DNA from: Miltoncostaea sp050249835
Lineage (GTDB): Bacteria; Actinomycetota; Thermoleophilia; Miltoncostaeales; Miltoncostaeaceae
Length of the DNA: 64,000 bases
Direction of reading: 5' to 3'
Assembly (NCBI GenBank): GCA_050249835.1
Contig: JBFWPT010000005.1
Span: 45,195-109,194 of the forward strand
The position numbers and the translations under genes are program-made. Shown here one piece after another: positions 25,354 through 33,704 of this stretch (position 1 is the stretch's first letter; each line of letters begins with the position of its first letter). The notes under the pieces are model-generated. The model saw nothing but the letters and a program-made list of their open reading frames with translations, did no database searches and was not told the origin of the DNA.

Positions 25354-26658
25354 TCACCCCTCTCTGGGTTCGACGATCAGTGACAGGTCCTCGGACCGGA
25401 CTCTAACGACACGGACCTCCGTCCCCTCCGGGACCGGGGTGCCGTCGGCGGTGCGGGCCGACCAGATCTCGCCGTTCAGGGTGACGTGGCCGCCGCCCGG
25501 GCCGATCTCCTCCCGGGTGACGCCCACCTGGCCGATCATCGCGCCCCGGCCGGTCGTGACCGGCTGCCGGCGGGCCCGCCGCACCAGCCGCGCCGACGCC
25601 AGGAAGCCGCCGCCCACCGCCACGGCGAAGGCGACCGCGATCCAGGGCGAGGTCTCCAGGCCCGGGTCGTCCGAGTCGAACAGGAACACCCCGCCCAGGG
25701 CGAGGCAGACCACCCCCGCGAGCGCGAACAGCCCCACCCCGCCGACCTGCGTCTCGGCGACGAAGAAGCCCACGCCTATCGCGATCAGGATGCCGCCGAT
25801 CCAGTCGACCGGGAGGTGGGTGAGGCCGGCGATCGCGACGATCAGGGCCAGGATCCCGATCACGCCCGGGAACACCGCCCCCGGGTTGGTGATCTCGAAC
25901 CCGATCCCCGCGATGCCGAGCAGCAGGAGCAGGAAGACCACGTTCGGGTCGCCCAGCGCGTCGACGATCCGGTCGAACCAGCCCATCTCGTCGGTCTCGA
26001 CCTGCGCGCCGGCCGTCTCGATGGGCGCTCCGTCGCGGCCCGGGCGCCCGTCGAGCCACCCGATGAAGTCGTCGAGTGTGGGCTGGATCGTCTCGATCAC
26101 GTCCTGGTCCAGCGCCTCCTCCGCGGTGAGGTTGTCGGCGGAGGTGACCATCCCGCGGTAGGCCTCCGCGTTGCGCCCATGCTCCTGGGCGAGGGCGGCG
26201 ATCGAGGCGGCCGCGTCGTTCACGACCTTGTCGTCGAGGTCCTCGCCGCCGCTCGTGATGGGCGTGGCGGAGCCGATGTTGGTGCCGGGCGCCATGCCCA
26301 CGTAGTCCGAGGCCGCGGCGATGAACGCCCCCGCCGAGGCGGCGCGCGCGCCGGAGGGCCCCACCCACACGGCCACCGGGACCGAGGACTCGCCCATCGC
26401 CTGCACGATGTCCCGCGTCGAGGTGAGGACCCCGCCGGGGGTGTCGAGGCGGATCACGACGGCGCGGGCGCCCTCGCCCTCGGCCTCCTCGATCCCGCCC
26501 TCCACGAAGTCGGCCGCGACCGGGGTGATGTCCGAGTCGAGCTCGATCACCCGCACCGTCGGCGCGGCGGGCGCGTCCTGGGCGGTGCCCGTGACCGCGC
26601 AGGCCAGCGCCAGGAGCAGCGCGGCGAGGAGGGTGCGGACCGGGTGCATTGCCGTCAC
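25354..26658 (-). CDS. NfeD-family membrane serine protease (long form)
   Basis: 434 residues from GTG 26658. A signal peptide (to about residue 27) leads into a ClpP-like protease domain with IRLDTPGG, nucleophile S108 in AASAGAF and general base K144 in DDKVVNDA, the Ser-Lys dyad of this family. Five or so membrane segments follow (FLLLLLGIAGIGFEI to FLASARL), then a C-terminal OB-fold NfeD domain (IGQVGVTREEIGPGGGHVTLNGEIWSA in part). The GTG has a TATCGT box five bases upstream, favouring a leaderless start; ATG 26649 is the alternative. It pairs with the SPFH protein downstream. Confidence 0.92.
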   Translation of the reverse strand: MTAMHPVRTLLAALLLALACAVTGTAQDAPAAPTVRVIELDSDITPVAADFVEGGIEEAEGEGARAVVIRLDTPGGVLTSTRDIVQAMGESSVPVAVWVGPSGARAASAGAFIAAASDYVGMAPGTNIGSATPITSGGEDLDDKVVNDAAASIAALAQEHGRNAEAYRGMVTSADNLTAEEALDQDVIETIQPTLDDFIGWLDGRPGRDGAPIETAGAQVETDEMGWFDRIVDALGDPNVVFLLLLLGIAGIGFEITNPGAVFPGVIGILALIVAIAGLTHLPVDWIGGILIAIGVGFFVAETQVGGVGLFALAGVVCLALGGVFLFDSDDPGLETSPWIAVAFAVAVGGGFLASARLVRRARRQPVTTGRGAMIGQVGVTREEIGPGGGHVTLNGEIWSARTADGTPVPEGTEVRVVRVRSEDLSLIVEPREG

Positions 26659-26663
26659 CGCCG

Positions 26664-26669
26664 ACGATA
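26664..26669 (-). promoter_or_regulatory. Leaderless -10 of nfeD
   Basis: TATCGT on the minus strand ends five bases before GTG 26658. The facing fabZ gene has TACGAT at 26713-26718, so the 70-base gap is a divergent promoter region. Confidence 0.4.
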
Positions 26670-26712
26670 GCAGCGCTCCGGCGCCGGGCCGATGGCCCCG
26701 GCGGGGATGGGC

Positions 26713-26718
26713 TACGAT
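26713..26718 (+). promoter_or_regulatory. -10 of the fab operon
   Basis: TACGAT lies ten bases before the fabZ GTG, giving a leader of only a few bases. No ribosome site is visible, matching the other leaderless genes. Confidence 0.4.
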
Positions 26719-26728
26719 CCCGCGGATC

Positions 26729-27175
26729 GTGCCCGATCGCCCATTCCCGGCACCGACGGACCTGCTCCCGCACCGTCCCCCGTTCCTGTTCGTCGACGAG
26801 ATCCTCGACCTCGTCCCGGGAACGTCGGCGCGGGCCCGCTGGCACGTGGACCCCGACGCGTTCTTCTTCCCCGGCCACTTCCCGGGGAACCCGATCCTGC
26901 CCGGGGTCATCATCATCGAGGCGCTCGCCCAGACCGGGGCGCTCGCGGCCATGGCCGAGGCGGAGACCGCGGGCAAGCTCGCCCTCTTCGCCGGCATCGG
27001 CAAGGCGCGCTTCCGGCGGGTGGTCCGCCCCGGGGAGGACCTCGTGCTGGAGACGGTGCTCACCCGCCGCCGGGGGATGCTCGGATCCGGCGAGGGCACC
27101 GCGACGGTCGACGGGGTGACCGCCTGCGTGACCGAGTTGTCGTTCGCGCTCGTGGACGCGGGGGAGGCCGGGTGA
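26729..27175 (+). CDS. fabZ: 3-hydroxyacyl-ACP dehydratase FabZ
   Basis: 148 residues, hot-dog fold. LLPHRPPFLFVDEI opens the domain; catalytic H50 is in GHFPGNPILPG and E64 in IIIEALAQTG. It dehydrates 3-hydroxyacyl-ACP in each elongation round. GTG 26729 is chosen because the family start falls here and a TACGAT box lies just upstream; the open frame further upstream is antisense to nfeD. First gene of the fabZ-H-D-G-F block, sharing GTGA with fabH. Confidence 0.93.
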   Translation: MPDRPFPAPTDLLPHRPPFLFVDEILDLVPGTSARARWHVDPDAFFFPGHFPGNPILPGVIIIEALAQTGALAAMAEAETAGKLALFAGIGKARFRRVVRPGEDLVLETVLTRRRGMLGSGEGTATVDGVTACVTELSFALVDAGEAG

Positions 27176-28206
27176 TCGCGGTCCGCGGCGGGCCGCCGCG
27201 GCGGGCGCGCCTGGCGGCCCTCGGCGCCTACGTCCCGGAGCGGATCGTCACGAACGACGAGATCGCCGGGCGGGTGGACACCAGCGACGAGTGGATCACG
27301 TCCCGGACGGGCATCCGCGAGCGGCGTTTCGCGGCCCCGGACGAGACGGCCGCCGACATGGCCACCGCCGCGGCCCTCCGCGTGCTGGAGGACGCGGGCA
27401 TCGAGGCGGCCGGCCTCGACATGGTGATCGTCCCCACGGCCACGCCGGACCACATGTTCCCGAGCACGGCGGCGCTCGTCGCGGGCCGCATCGGGGCGCG
27501 GGGCGCCGCCGCGTTCGACATGTCCGTCGCGTGCTCCGGGTTCGTCTACGGCCTGGCGCAGGCCGCGGCCCTCGTGGACGGCGGCGTGGCGCGCACCGTG
27601 CTCGTGGTCGGCTCCGAGGTGCTGTCCCGGGTGACCGACCAGGACGACCGCGCCACCTGCATCCTCTTCGCCGACGGCGCCGGCGGGGCCCTCGTCGCCG
27701 GCGGCGACCCCGGCTCCACGACCGGCTTCCTCGGCTTCGACCTCGGGGCCGACGCCGACGGCGCGGACGACCTGCGGCTCGCCGTCGACGGCCCCCGCGC
27801 GTCGGGGCCCGGCGAGGGAGTGCCCGCCGCGGGGTGCATCCAGATGGACGGCCCGGCGGTGTTCCGCTTCGCCACCCGCGTGATGGTCGAGTCGTGCGAG
27901 CGCCTGCTGGGCGCCCTCGGCATCGGCATCGACGCGATCGACCTCGTCGTCGCGCACCAGGCCAACAGCCGTATCCTCGCCCTGGCCGCCGAGCGGCTCG
28001 GCATCCCGGAGGAGCGGATGTTCAACACGCTCGACCGCTACGGCAACACGTCGTCGGCGTCGATCCCGATCGCCCTGGCGGAGGCCCGCGACGCGGGCCG
28101 CCTGCAGCCGGGGGACATGGTGCTGCTCGTCGGCTTCGGCGGCGGGCTGACCTGGGGATCGACCGTCGTCCGCTACGAGCCCCTCGGGGCGGAGGTGCCC
28201 GCATGA
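27172..28206 (+). CDS. fabH: 3-oxoacyl-ACP synthase III FabH
   Basis: 344 residues. The catalytic triad is C121 (VACSGF), H262 (VAHQAN) and N292 (YGNTSSAS). SDEWITSRTGIRERR and GSTVVRYEP mark the two ends of the thiolase fold. It condenses acyl-CoA with malonyl-ACP to start fatty acid chains. An insertion-like acidic loop (LGADADGADDLRL) is the only departure I see. It overlaps fabZ by GTGA and fabD by ATGA. Confidence 0.96.
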   Translation: MIAVRGGPPRRARLAALGAYVPERIVTNDEIAGRVDTSDEWITSRTGIRERRFAAPDETAADMATAAALRVLEDAGIEAAGLDMVIVPTATPDHMFPSTAALVAGRIGARGAAAFDMSVACSGFVYGLAQAAALVDGGVARTVLVVGSEVLSRVTDQDDRATCILFADGAGGALVAGGDPGSTTGFLGFDLGADADGADDLRLAVDGPRASGPGEGVPAAGCIQMDGPAVFRFATRVMVESCERLLGALGIGIDAIDLVVAHQANSRILALAAERLGIPEERMFNTLDRYGNTSSASIPIALAEARDAGRLQPGDMVLLVGFGGGLTWGSTVVRYEPLGAEVPA

Positions 28207-29111
28207 TCGCCGCGATGTTCCCGGGGCAGGGGGCCCAGGCCGTCGGCATGGGCCAGGCCCTCGCGCAGGAGCACGACGTCGCGCGCCGCGTCTTCGAGGA
28301 GGCCGACGACGTCCTCGGCTGGTCCGTCACGGCGCTCTGCGCCGAGGGGCCGATCGAGGAGCTGACGGCGACCGACGTCTGCCAGCCGGCCCTGCTCACG
28401 GCCTCCGTGGCGGCGTTCCGCGCGGCGCGCGAGGCGGGCCTGGAGCCGGACCTGGTGATGGGCCACTCGCTCGGCGAGTACTCGGCCCTGGTCGCCGCCG
28501 GCGCCCTGCCCTTCGACGAGGGCCTGCGGATCGTGGCCGAGCGCGGCTCCGCGATGCGCGAGTGCGGGAGGACGGCGCCCGGCGCGATGGCCGCCCTGCT
28601 CGGCCTGTCCGACGAGGACGCGCGCGCCCTGGCGTCCGAGGCCGGCGAGGCCTGGCCCGCCAACTACAACTGCCCCGGGCAGGTGGTCGTCTCGGGGGCG
28701 GTCGATGCGATCGACCGGCTGATGGAGCTGGCCTCCGAGCGCGGCGTCCGCGCCACCCGCCTGGTGGTGGACGGCCCGTTCCACTCGCCCCTGGTGGCGC
28801 CCGCCGCCGAGCGGCTGCGGCCGGCGCTCGAGGCATGGGACCCGGCCCCGCCGTCCCCCGGGTTCCTCTCCACGACCACCTGCGCGGTGGAGCCGGCGGA
28901 GCGCCTGCGCGAGGTCCTGCTCGACCAGCTCACCTCCCCGGTCCGGTTCGGCGACGCGGTGCAGGCGGCCATCGGCCTCGGCGCGGACGCGATGGTGGAG
29001 GTCGGCCCCGGCCGGGTCCTCTCCGGCCTGGTGAAGCGCGTGCGCCGCGACCTTCCGACCTCCCAGGTCGGCGAGCCGGCCGACCTGGCGGCGATCGGGG
29101 CGTCCCGATGA
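28203..29111 (+). CDS. fabD: Malonyl-CoA:ACP transacylase FabD
   Basis: 302 residues. MFPGQGAQAVGMG opens the family; nucleophile S89 is in GHSLGEYSAL and catalytic H194 in GPFHSPL. It moves malonyl from CoA to ACP to feed FabH and FabF. Length is normal. The start overlaps the fabH stop and its stop overlaps the fabG start, both by ATGA, so stoichiometry is probably set by coupled translation. Confidence 0.96.
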   Translation: MIAAMFPGQGAQAVGMGQALAQEHDVARRVFEEADDVLGWSVTALCAEGPIEELTATDVCQPALLTASVAAFRAAREAGLEPDLVMGHSLGEYSALVAAGALPFDEGLRIVAERGSAMRECGRTAPGAMAALLGLSDEDARALASEAGEAWPANYNCPGQVVVSGAVDAIDRLMELASERGVRATRLVVDGPFHSPLVAPAAERLRPALEAWDPAPPSPGFLSTTTCAVEPAERLREVLLDQLTSPVRFGDAVQAAIGLGADAMVEVGPGRVLSGLVKRVRRDLPTSQVGEPADLAAIGASR

Positions 29112-29842
29112 GCGTCGCCCTCGTCACCGGCGCGAGCCGGGGCATCGGCGCCGCGATCGCCCGCCGCCTCGCCGCGGACGGGTTCGACGTCGCCGTGGGG
29201 TACGCCGCGGACGCCGATGGCGCCGCGGCGACGGCCGCCGCCGTGGAGGCCGCCGGGCGGCGCGCCTCGGTCCACGCCGCCGACGTCTCCGACGAGGCGA
29301 GCGCCGCCGCGATGGTGGAGGCCGCCGAGGAGGCCCTCGGCCCGCTCGACGCACTGGTCCTGAACGCCGGCATCACCCGCGACGGCCTCGCCGTGCGGAT
29401 GGGCGCCGACGACTGGGACGCGGTCATCGGCACCAACCTGAACGGCGCCTTCTACACCGCCCGCCCCGCGCTCCGCGGCATGCTGCGCCGCCGGTCGGGC
29501 AGCATCGTGGCGGTCTCCTCGATCGTGGGCCTGATCGGCAACGCCGGCCAGGCCAACTACGCCGCCGCCAAGGCCGGGATGATCGGCATGGTGCGCGCCC
29601 TGGCGCGCGAGGCCGGCGGCCGCGGGGTGCGGGTCAACGCCGTCGCCCCCGGCTACATCACGACGGACATGACCGCCGCGCTCTCGGACGAGCAGCGCGA
29701 GGGCCTGCTGGCGCAGACGCCGCTCGGGCGCCTGGGCGAGCCGGACGACGTCGCGGCCGCGGTGGCCTTCCTGTGCTCGGCCGACGCGGCCTTCGTGACG
29801 GGGGCGGTCCTGTCGGTGGACGGCGGGCTGGCGATGTCATGA
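29108..29842 (+). CDS. fabG: 3-oxoacyl-ACP reductase FabG
   Basis: 244 residues, classical short-chain dehydrogenase. The NADP-binding TGASRGIG is at the N-terminus, LNAGITRD is the NNAG-type motif, and the active site is S138, Y151 and K155 (NYAAAKAG). VNAVAPGYITTDMT and SVDGGLAMS are typical FabG ends. It reduces 3-oxoacyl-ACP. ATGA overlaps link it to fabD and fabF. In most bacteria acpP lies between fabG and fabF; here the two genes are directly fused by overlap. Confidence 0.96.
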   Translation: MSVALVTGASRGIGAAIARRLAADGFDVAVGYAADADGAAATAAAVEAAGRRASVHAADVSDEASAAAMVEAAEEALGPLDALVLNAGITRDGLAVRMGADDWDAVIGTNLNGAFYTARPALRGMLRRRSGSIVAVSSIVGLIGNAGQANYAAAKAGMIGMVRALAREAGGRGVRVNAVAPGYITTDMTAALSDEQREGLLAQTPLGRLGEPDDVAAAVAFLCSADAAFVTGAVLSVDGGLAMS

Positions 29843-31095
29843 GGGAGCTCCGCAGGGTCGTCGTCACCGGCGTCGGCCTCGTCACGTCCCTCGGCATCGG
29901 GCGCCGGGAGAACTGGCAGGCGGCGATCGCCGGGCGCAGCGGCGCGGCGTCCATCACGACGTACGAGCCGCTCGACACCGACACGACCGTCGCCTGTCAG
30001 ATCACGGGCTTCGAGCCGACCGACTTCATGGACCGGCGGGTGGCGCGGCGGATGGACCGCTTCGCTCAGCTCGCCGTCGCCGCGGGCCGCATGGCCCTGG
30101 AGGACGCCGGGCTGCAGATCGACCCGGCGCGCGCCGCGCGGGCGGGCGCCATGGTGGGGAGCGGCATCGGCGGCCTGAAGACGTTCGAGGAGCAGGTGCT
30201 GCTCACCGACGATCGCGGGCCCGACCGCACGTCGCCGCTCTTCATCCCGATGGTCATCGCCAACATGGCGGCGGCCCAGGTGTCGATGGTGCTCGGCCTC
30301 AAGGGCCCCCTCTCCTGCGTCTCGACCGCCTGCGCGTCCGGCAACCACGCGCTCGGCGACGCGACGGAGGCGATCCGCCGCGGCCGCGCGGACGTGATGC
30401 TCGCCGGCGGCACCGAGGCCAGCATCACCCGGGTCGGCATGGCGGCCTTCAACTCCATGAAGGCCCTCTCGACGCGCAACGACGACCCGCAGGGCGCCAG
30501 CCGTCCCTTCGACGCCGGGCGCGACGGGTTCGTGATGGGCGAGGCCGGCGCGATCCTGGTGCTCGAGAGCCTGGAGCACGCCATCGACCGGGGGGCGGAG
30601 CCCCTCTGCGAGGTGCTGGGCTACGGCCTCACGGGCGACGCGCACCACCTGACCGAGCCCGACCCGACGGGCACCGCCCCCGCCGCGGCCGTCACGATGG
30701 CCCTGGAGGACGCCGAGCGGGTGCCCGCGGACGTCGACTACGTCAACGCGCACGCCACCTCGACCCCGGTCGGCGACCCGAGCGAGATCCGCGCCCTGCG
30801 CCTCGCCCTGGGCGACGCGGTGGCCGAGGGGGTCGCGGTCTCCTCGACGAAGTCGATGCACGGCCACTGCCTCGGCGCGGCCGGCGGCGTGGAGGGCGCC
30901 CTCACCGCCCTGGTGATCCGGGAGGGGGTCATCCCCCCGACCATCAACCTGCAGGAGGTCGACACGGCGTGCACGGGCGTCGACCACGTCGCGAACACGG
31001 CCCGCACCGCCGACGTGCGGACGGCCCTCTCGAGCGCGTTCGGCTTCGGCGGGCACAACGCCATCCTGGTCCTCGGCCGGCTGGAGGACGCGTAG
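29839..31095 (+). CDS. fabF: 3-oxoacyl-ACP synthase II FabF
   Basis: 418 residues. The active site is C165 (TACASGNHA), H305 (NAHATSTPVGD) and H341 (KSMHGHCLGAAGG). RRVVVTGVGLVTSLG opens the protein and SSAFGFGGHNA closes it. It performs the elongating condensation and sets membrane lipid chain length. I start at ATG 29839 in the fabG overlap; an ATG at 29773 is open but lies inside fabG. A GC-rich hairpin begins in the stop codon (31095-31119). Confidence 0.96.
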   Translation: MRELRRVVVTGVGLVTSLGIGRRENWQAAIAGRSGAASITTYEPLDTDTTVACQITGFEPTDFMDRRVARRMDRFAQLAVAAGRMALEDAGLQIDPARAARAGAMVGSGIGGLKTFEEQVLLTDDRGPDRTSPLFIPMVIANMAAAQVSMVLGLKGPLSCVSTACASGNHALGDATEAIRRGRADVMLAGGTEASITRVGMAAFNSMKALSTRNDDPQGASRPFDAGRDGFVMGEAGAILVLESLEHAIDRGAEPLCEVLGYGLTGDAHHLTEPDPTGTAPAAAVTMALEDAERVPADVDYVNAHATSTPVGDPSEIRALRLALGDAVAEGVAVSSTKSMHGHCLGAAGGVEGALTALVIREGVIPPTINLQEVDTACTGVDHVANTARTADVRTALSSAFGFGGHNAILVLGRLEDA

Positions 31096-31119
31096 GCGCC
31101 CCGCCGCCCCCGGGGCGCC
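31095..31119 (+). terminator. GC hairpin at the fabF stop
   Basis: GGCGCCCC (31095-31102) and GGGGCGCC (31112-31119) form an 8-bp perfect stem with a nine-base loop. No T-run follows, so it may attenuate the fab transcript and not fully stop it. Confidence 0.4.
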
Positions 31120-31190
31120 CGACCGGCTGGCGTGCGGCCGCCAACCGCGCCAGCACGCGGATCTACGGACCGCGCAGGGGGCTCGCGGGC

Positions 31191-31658
31191 ATGTCCTGGC
31201 TCGGCGACGAGCGCATCGCGATCGGGGCGGTCCCCGTGGGGGACGCCGTGTCGCGCCTGCCCGAGGCCGGGGTGACCCACGTCGTGAACTGCCGCGCCGA
31301 CCTCCAGACGCGCATCTCCCAGGACCTCTGGGCCGAGCGGGCGGTGCTGGGCCCCGACCACGTCGCCCACGCCCCGATGTGGGACCACGGCCGCGACCAG
31401 CCCCCCCGCCTCTGGGCCCCCGCCGCGCGCTTCGGCGCGGCGGCGCTCGACGACCCGGACGCCCGGGTCCTCGTCCACTGCCAGCAGGGCCGCCGCCGCT
31501 CCGCGATGGTCGCCTACGCCATCCTGCGGCTCCGGGGTCACGACCCGGACGAGGCGCGGCGGCTGGTGCTGGACCACCGCGCCCCCGCCGTGCTCGTGCC
31601 CGCCTACGTGGACAGCGTCGAGCGGTGGCTCGCCGCCCCGTCCGACCCCCTGACATAA
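31191..31658 (+). CDS. Dual-specificity protein phosphatase family protein
   Basis: 155 residues from ATG 31191. The P-loop HCQQGRRRSAM gives nucleophile C97 and R103 in the CX5R signature, and D65 or D69 in MWDHGRD is a candidate general acid. The fold start (LGDERIAIGAVPVGDAVSRL) resembles small atypical DSPs. Upstream codons in the same frame (NRASTRIYGPRR) also look coding, but no ATG, GTG or TTG precedes them before the fabF stop. Its placement between fab and acc genes is unexplained; it could act on a phosphoprotein or phosphoinositide-like substrate. Confidence 0.8.
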   Translation: MSWLGDERIAIGAVPVGDAVSRLPEAGVTHVVNCRADLQTRISQDLWAERAVLGPDHVAHAPMWDHGRDQPPRLWAPAARFGAAALDDPDARVLVHCQQGRRRSAMVAYAILRLRGHDPDEARRLVLDHRAPAVLVPAYVDSVERWLAAPSDPLT

Positions 31659-31662
31659 TCGG

Positions 31663-32670
31663 GTGTCCGTGTCCAAGCGCCCCATCACGGTCTCGGTCGA
31701 CCGCCTGCGCCGCAAGCGGCCGGACGGCCCGCCGCCCCGCAAGCTGCCCGCCGACGACCGCTCGTGCCCGAAGTGCTCGAGCCACTACCGCGCGGACGAG
31801 CTGCGCCGGAACCTCGGCGTGTGCTCCAACTGCGGCCACCACTTCCCCGTCACGGCCCGCGACCGGCTCGACCAGCTCGCCGAGGGCGGCCCCTGGACCG
31901 AGCTGTGGTCCGAGCTGCGGGCGAGCGACCCGCTGCAGTTCGTGGACCTGGAGCCCTACCCGGACCGGGTGCGCAAGGCCGAGCGGGCGGGGAACACCGA
32001 GGCGATCATCACCGCCGAGCTGTCGATCCGCGGCCACGAGTGCATGGCCGCGATCATGGACTTCGCCTACCTCGGCGGCTCGATGGGGTCCGTGGTGGGC
32101 GAGAAGCTCGCCCGCGCCGCCGACCGCTGCGTCGAGCGCGGCCTGCCGCTGGTCTGCATCACGGCCTCCGGCGGCGCCCGCATGCAGGAGGGCGTCATCG
32201 CCCTGATGCAGATGGCGAAGTCCGTCGTCGCCTTCGACCTGCTCCAGGACGCGGAGCTGCCGGTCGTCATGGTGCTCGTGCACCCCACCACCGGGGGCGT
32301 CTGGGCCTCGTTCGCGTCCCTCGGGGACGTGACCTACGCCGAGCCGGGCGCCCTGATCGCCTTCTCGGGGCCGCGGGTCATCGAGCAGACCACCCGCGAG
32401 AAGCTGCCGCCCGAGTTCGGGCGCGCCGAGACCCAGCTCGCCAACGGCCAGGTGGACGACGTGGTCGACCGCCGTGAGCTCGCCGCCCGCATCGGCGGGG
32501 TCCTCGCGATCCTCGACCGGCCCACCGGCCTCGACCCGGCGCCGGCCGTGACCTGGGCGCAGGACAAGGCCGAGCGCGCCGCCGCCGCCGCCCGCACCAT
32601 CCCGGGCCGCTCCCGGCGCCTGGTCTCCAAGGTCCTGAACACCGACGACGAGGGGGGCGAGGCCCGATGA
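31663..32670 (+). CDS. accD: Acetyl-CoA carboxylase carboxyltransferase beta subunit
   Basis: 335 residues. A four-cysteine zinc ribbon (CPKC and CSNC, residues about 37-60) opens the protein, followed by the crotonase-type fold with SGGARMQEG and HPTTGGVWASFA. The GTG start is four bases after the phosphatase stop; a second in-frame GTG at 31669 is possible. With AccA it transfers carboxyl from biotin to acetyl-CoA, making the malonyl-CoA used by FabD. Biotin carboxylase (accC) and carrier (accB) are not in the window. Confidence 0.95.
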   Translation: MSVSKRPITVSVDRLRRKRPDGPPPRKLPADDRSCPKCSSHYRADELRRNLGVCSNCGHHFPVTARDRLDQLAEGGPWTELWSELRASDPLQFVDLEPYPDRVRKAERAGNTEAIITAELSIRGHECMAAIMDFAYLGGSMGSVVGEKLARAADRCVERGLPLVCITASGGARMQEGVIALMQMAKSVVAFDLLQDAELPVVMVLVHPTTGGVWASFASLGDVTYAEPGALIAFSGPRVIEQTTREKLPPEFGRAETQLANGQVDDVVDRRELAARIGGVLAILDRPTGLDPAPAVTWAQDKAERAAAAARTIPGRSRRLVSKVLNTDDEGGEAR

Positions 32671-33611
32671 GCGTCGCATCCCGCCGCGGGGGCCAGTTCG
32701 TCCGCCGGCTCGCGCACCGCCTGGGCGGCGCGCAGGCCGAGACCGAGTCGGCGATCTGGGACACCATCCAGCTCGCCCGGCACCAGGACCGGCCCTACCC
32801 GCTGGACTACATCCCGCGCCTGTTCCCGCAGTTCGAGGAGCTGCGCGGGGACCGCCTGTTCGGCGACGACCCGGCGATCGTGGCGGGCATCGGCCGCGGC
32901 GCCGACGGCCCCGTGGCCGTGATCGGCCAGCAGAAGGGGCGCGACACCAACGAGCGGACCCACCGCAACTTCGGCATGCCGAGCCCGGAGGGCTACCGCA
33001 AGGCGATGCGCGTCATGGCGCTCGCCGACAAGATGAACCTGCCGGTCATCACGCTCATCGACACCCCCGGGGCCTTCCCCGGCGCGGGCGCCGAGGAGCG
33101 GGGCCAGGGCGGCGCCATCGCGAAGAGCATGCAGACGATGCTGCGGCTGCGGGTCCCGACGATCGCGATCGTCATCGGCGAGGGCTCCTCCGGCGGCGCG
33201 CTGGCGCTCGGGGTCACGGACCGCGTGATGATGCTGGAGAACTCGACCTACTCGGTCATCTCCCCCGAGGGCGGCGCGGCGATCCTCTGGCGCGACGCCG
33301 CCCGGGCCCGCGACGCGGCCTCGGCCTTCCAGCCCACCGCGGCCAACTGCTACCGCTGGGGCATCACGGACGTCGTCGTCCCGGAGCCGCCGGGCGGCGC
33401 GCACCGCGACCACGACGAGGCCGCGCGCCTGCTGGGCGGCTACATCTCCCGCTCCCTGAAGGAACTGCAGGCCCTCTCGCCGGCGGACCGCCGCCGCACC
33501 CGCCGCGACCGGTACCGCCGCATCGGCGCCTACCGCGAGGTGGCCGCGGGCGACCCCGCTGCGATGGCCGCCGGGCGCGACCCCAAGGCCAACGGGAACT
33601 CCCCGACCTAG
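32667..33611 (+). CDS. accA: Acetyl-CoA carboxylase carboxyltransferase alpha subunit
   Basis: 314 residues. Core motifs: QLARHQDRPYPLDYI, FGDDPAIVAGIG, GMPSPEGYRKAMRVM, IDTPGAFPGAGAEERGQ, GEGSSGGALALG and EGGAAILW. It forms the alpha2beta2 carboxyltransferase with AccD, whose stop it overlaps by ATGA. Separate AccA and AccD of this type differ from the fused acyl-CoA carboxylase beta chains common in corynebacteria and streptomycetes. Strong inverted repeats follow its stop. Confidence 0.95.
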   Translation: MSVASRRGGQFVRRLAHRLGGAQAETESAIWDTIQLARHQDRPYPLDYIPRLFPQFEELRGDRLFGDDPAIVAGIGRGADGPVAVIGQQKGRDTNERTHRNFGMPSPEGYRKAMRVMALADKMNLPVITLIDTPGAFPGAGAEERGQGGAIAKSMQTMLRLRVPTIAIVIGEGSSGGALALGVTDRVMMLENSTYSVISPEGGAAILWRDAARARDAASAFQPTAANCYRWGITDVVVPEPPGGAHRDHDEAARLLGGYISRSLKELQALSPADRRRTRRDRYRRIGAYREVAAGDPAAMAAGRDPKANGNSPT

Positions 33612-33619
33612 GAGGGGTT

Positions 33620-33655
33620 CCGGCATCCATCCCCGGCGGGAGCCGGTGATGCCGG
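33620..33655. terminator. Hairpin 1 between accA and the PfpI gene
   Basis: CCGGCATC (33620-33627) pairs with GATGCCGG (33648-33655); inside, CCGGC (33633-33637) pairs with GCCGG (33642-33646) around GGGA. It follows the accA stop by 8 bases. No T-run. Confidence 0.55.
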
Positions 33656-33657
33656 AT

Positions 33658-33704
33658 GCGGCCGAGACCGCGCGAAAAGCGGCGAAGCCGCCGCGCGAGG
33701 CCGC
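33658..33704. terminator. Hairpin 2, three-tier, between convergent genes
   Basis: Three nested stems: GCGGCC/GGCCGC (33658-33663, 33699-33704), CGCGCG/CGCGCG (33669-33674, 33692-33697), and GCGGC-GAA-GCCGC (33679-33691). It ends at the base before the PfpI stop codon, so it can serve both strands. Confidence 0.55.
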
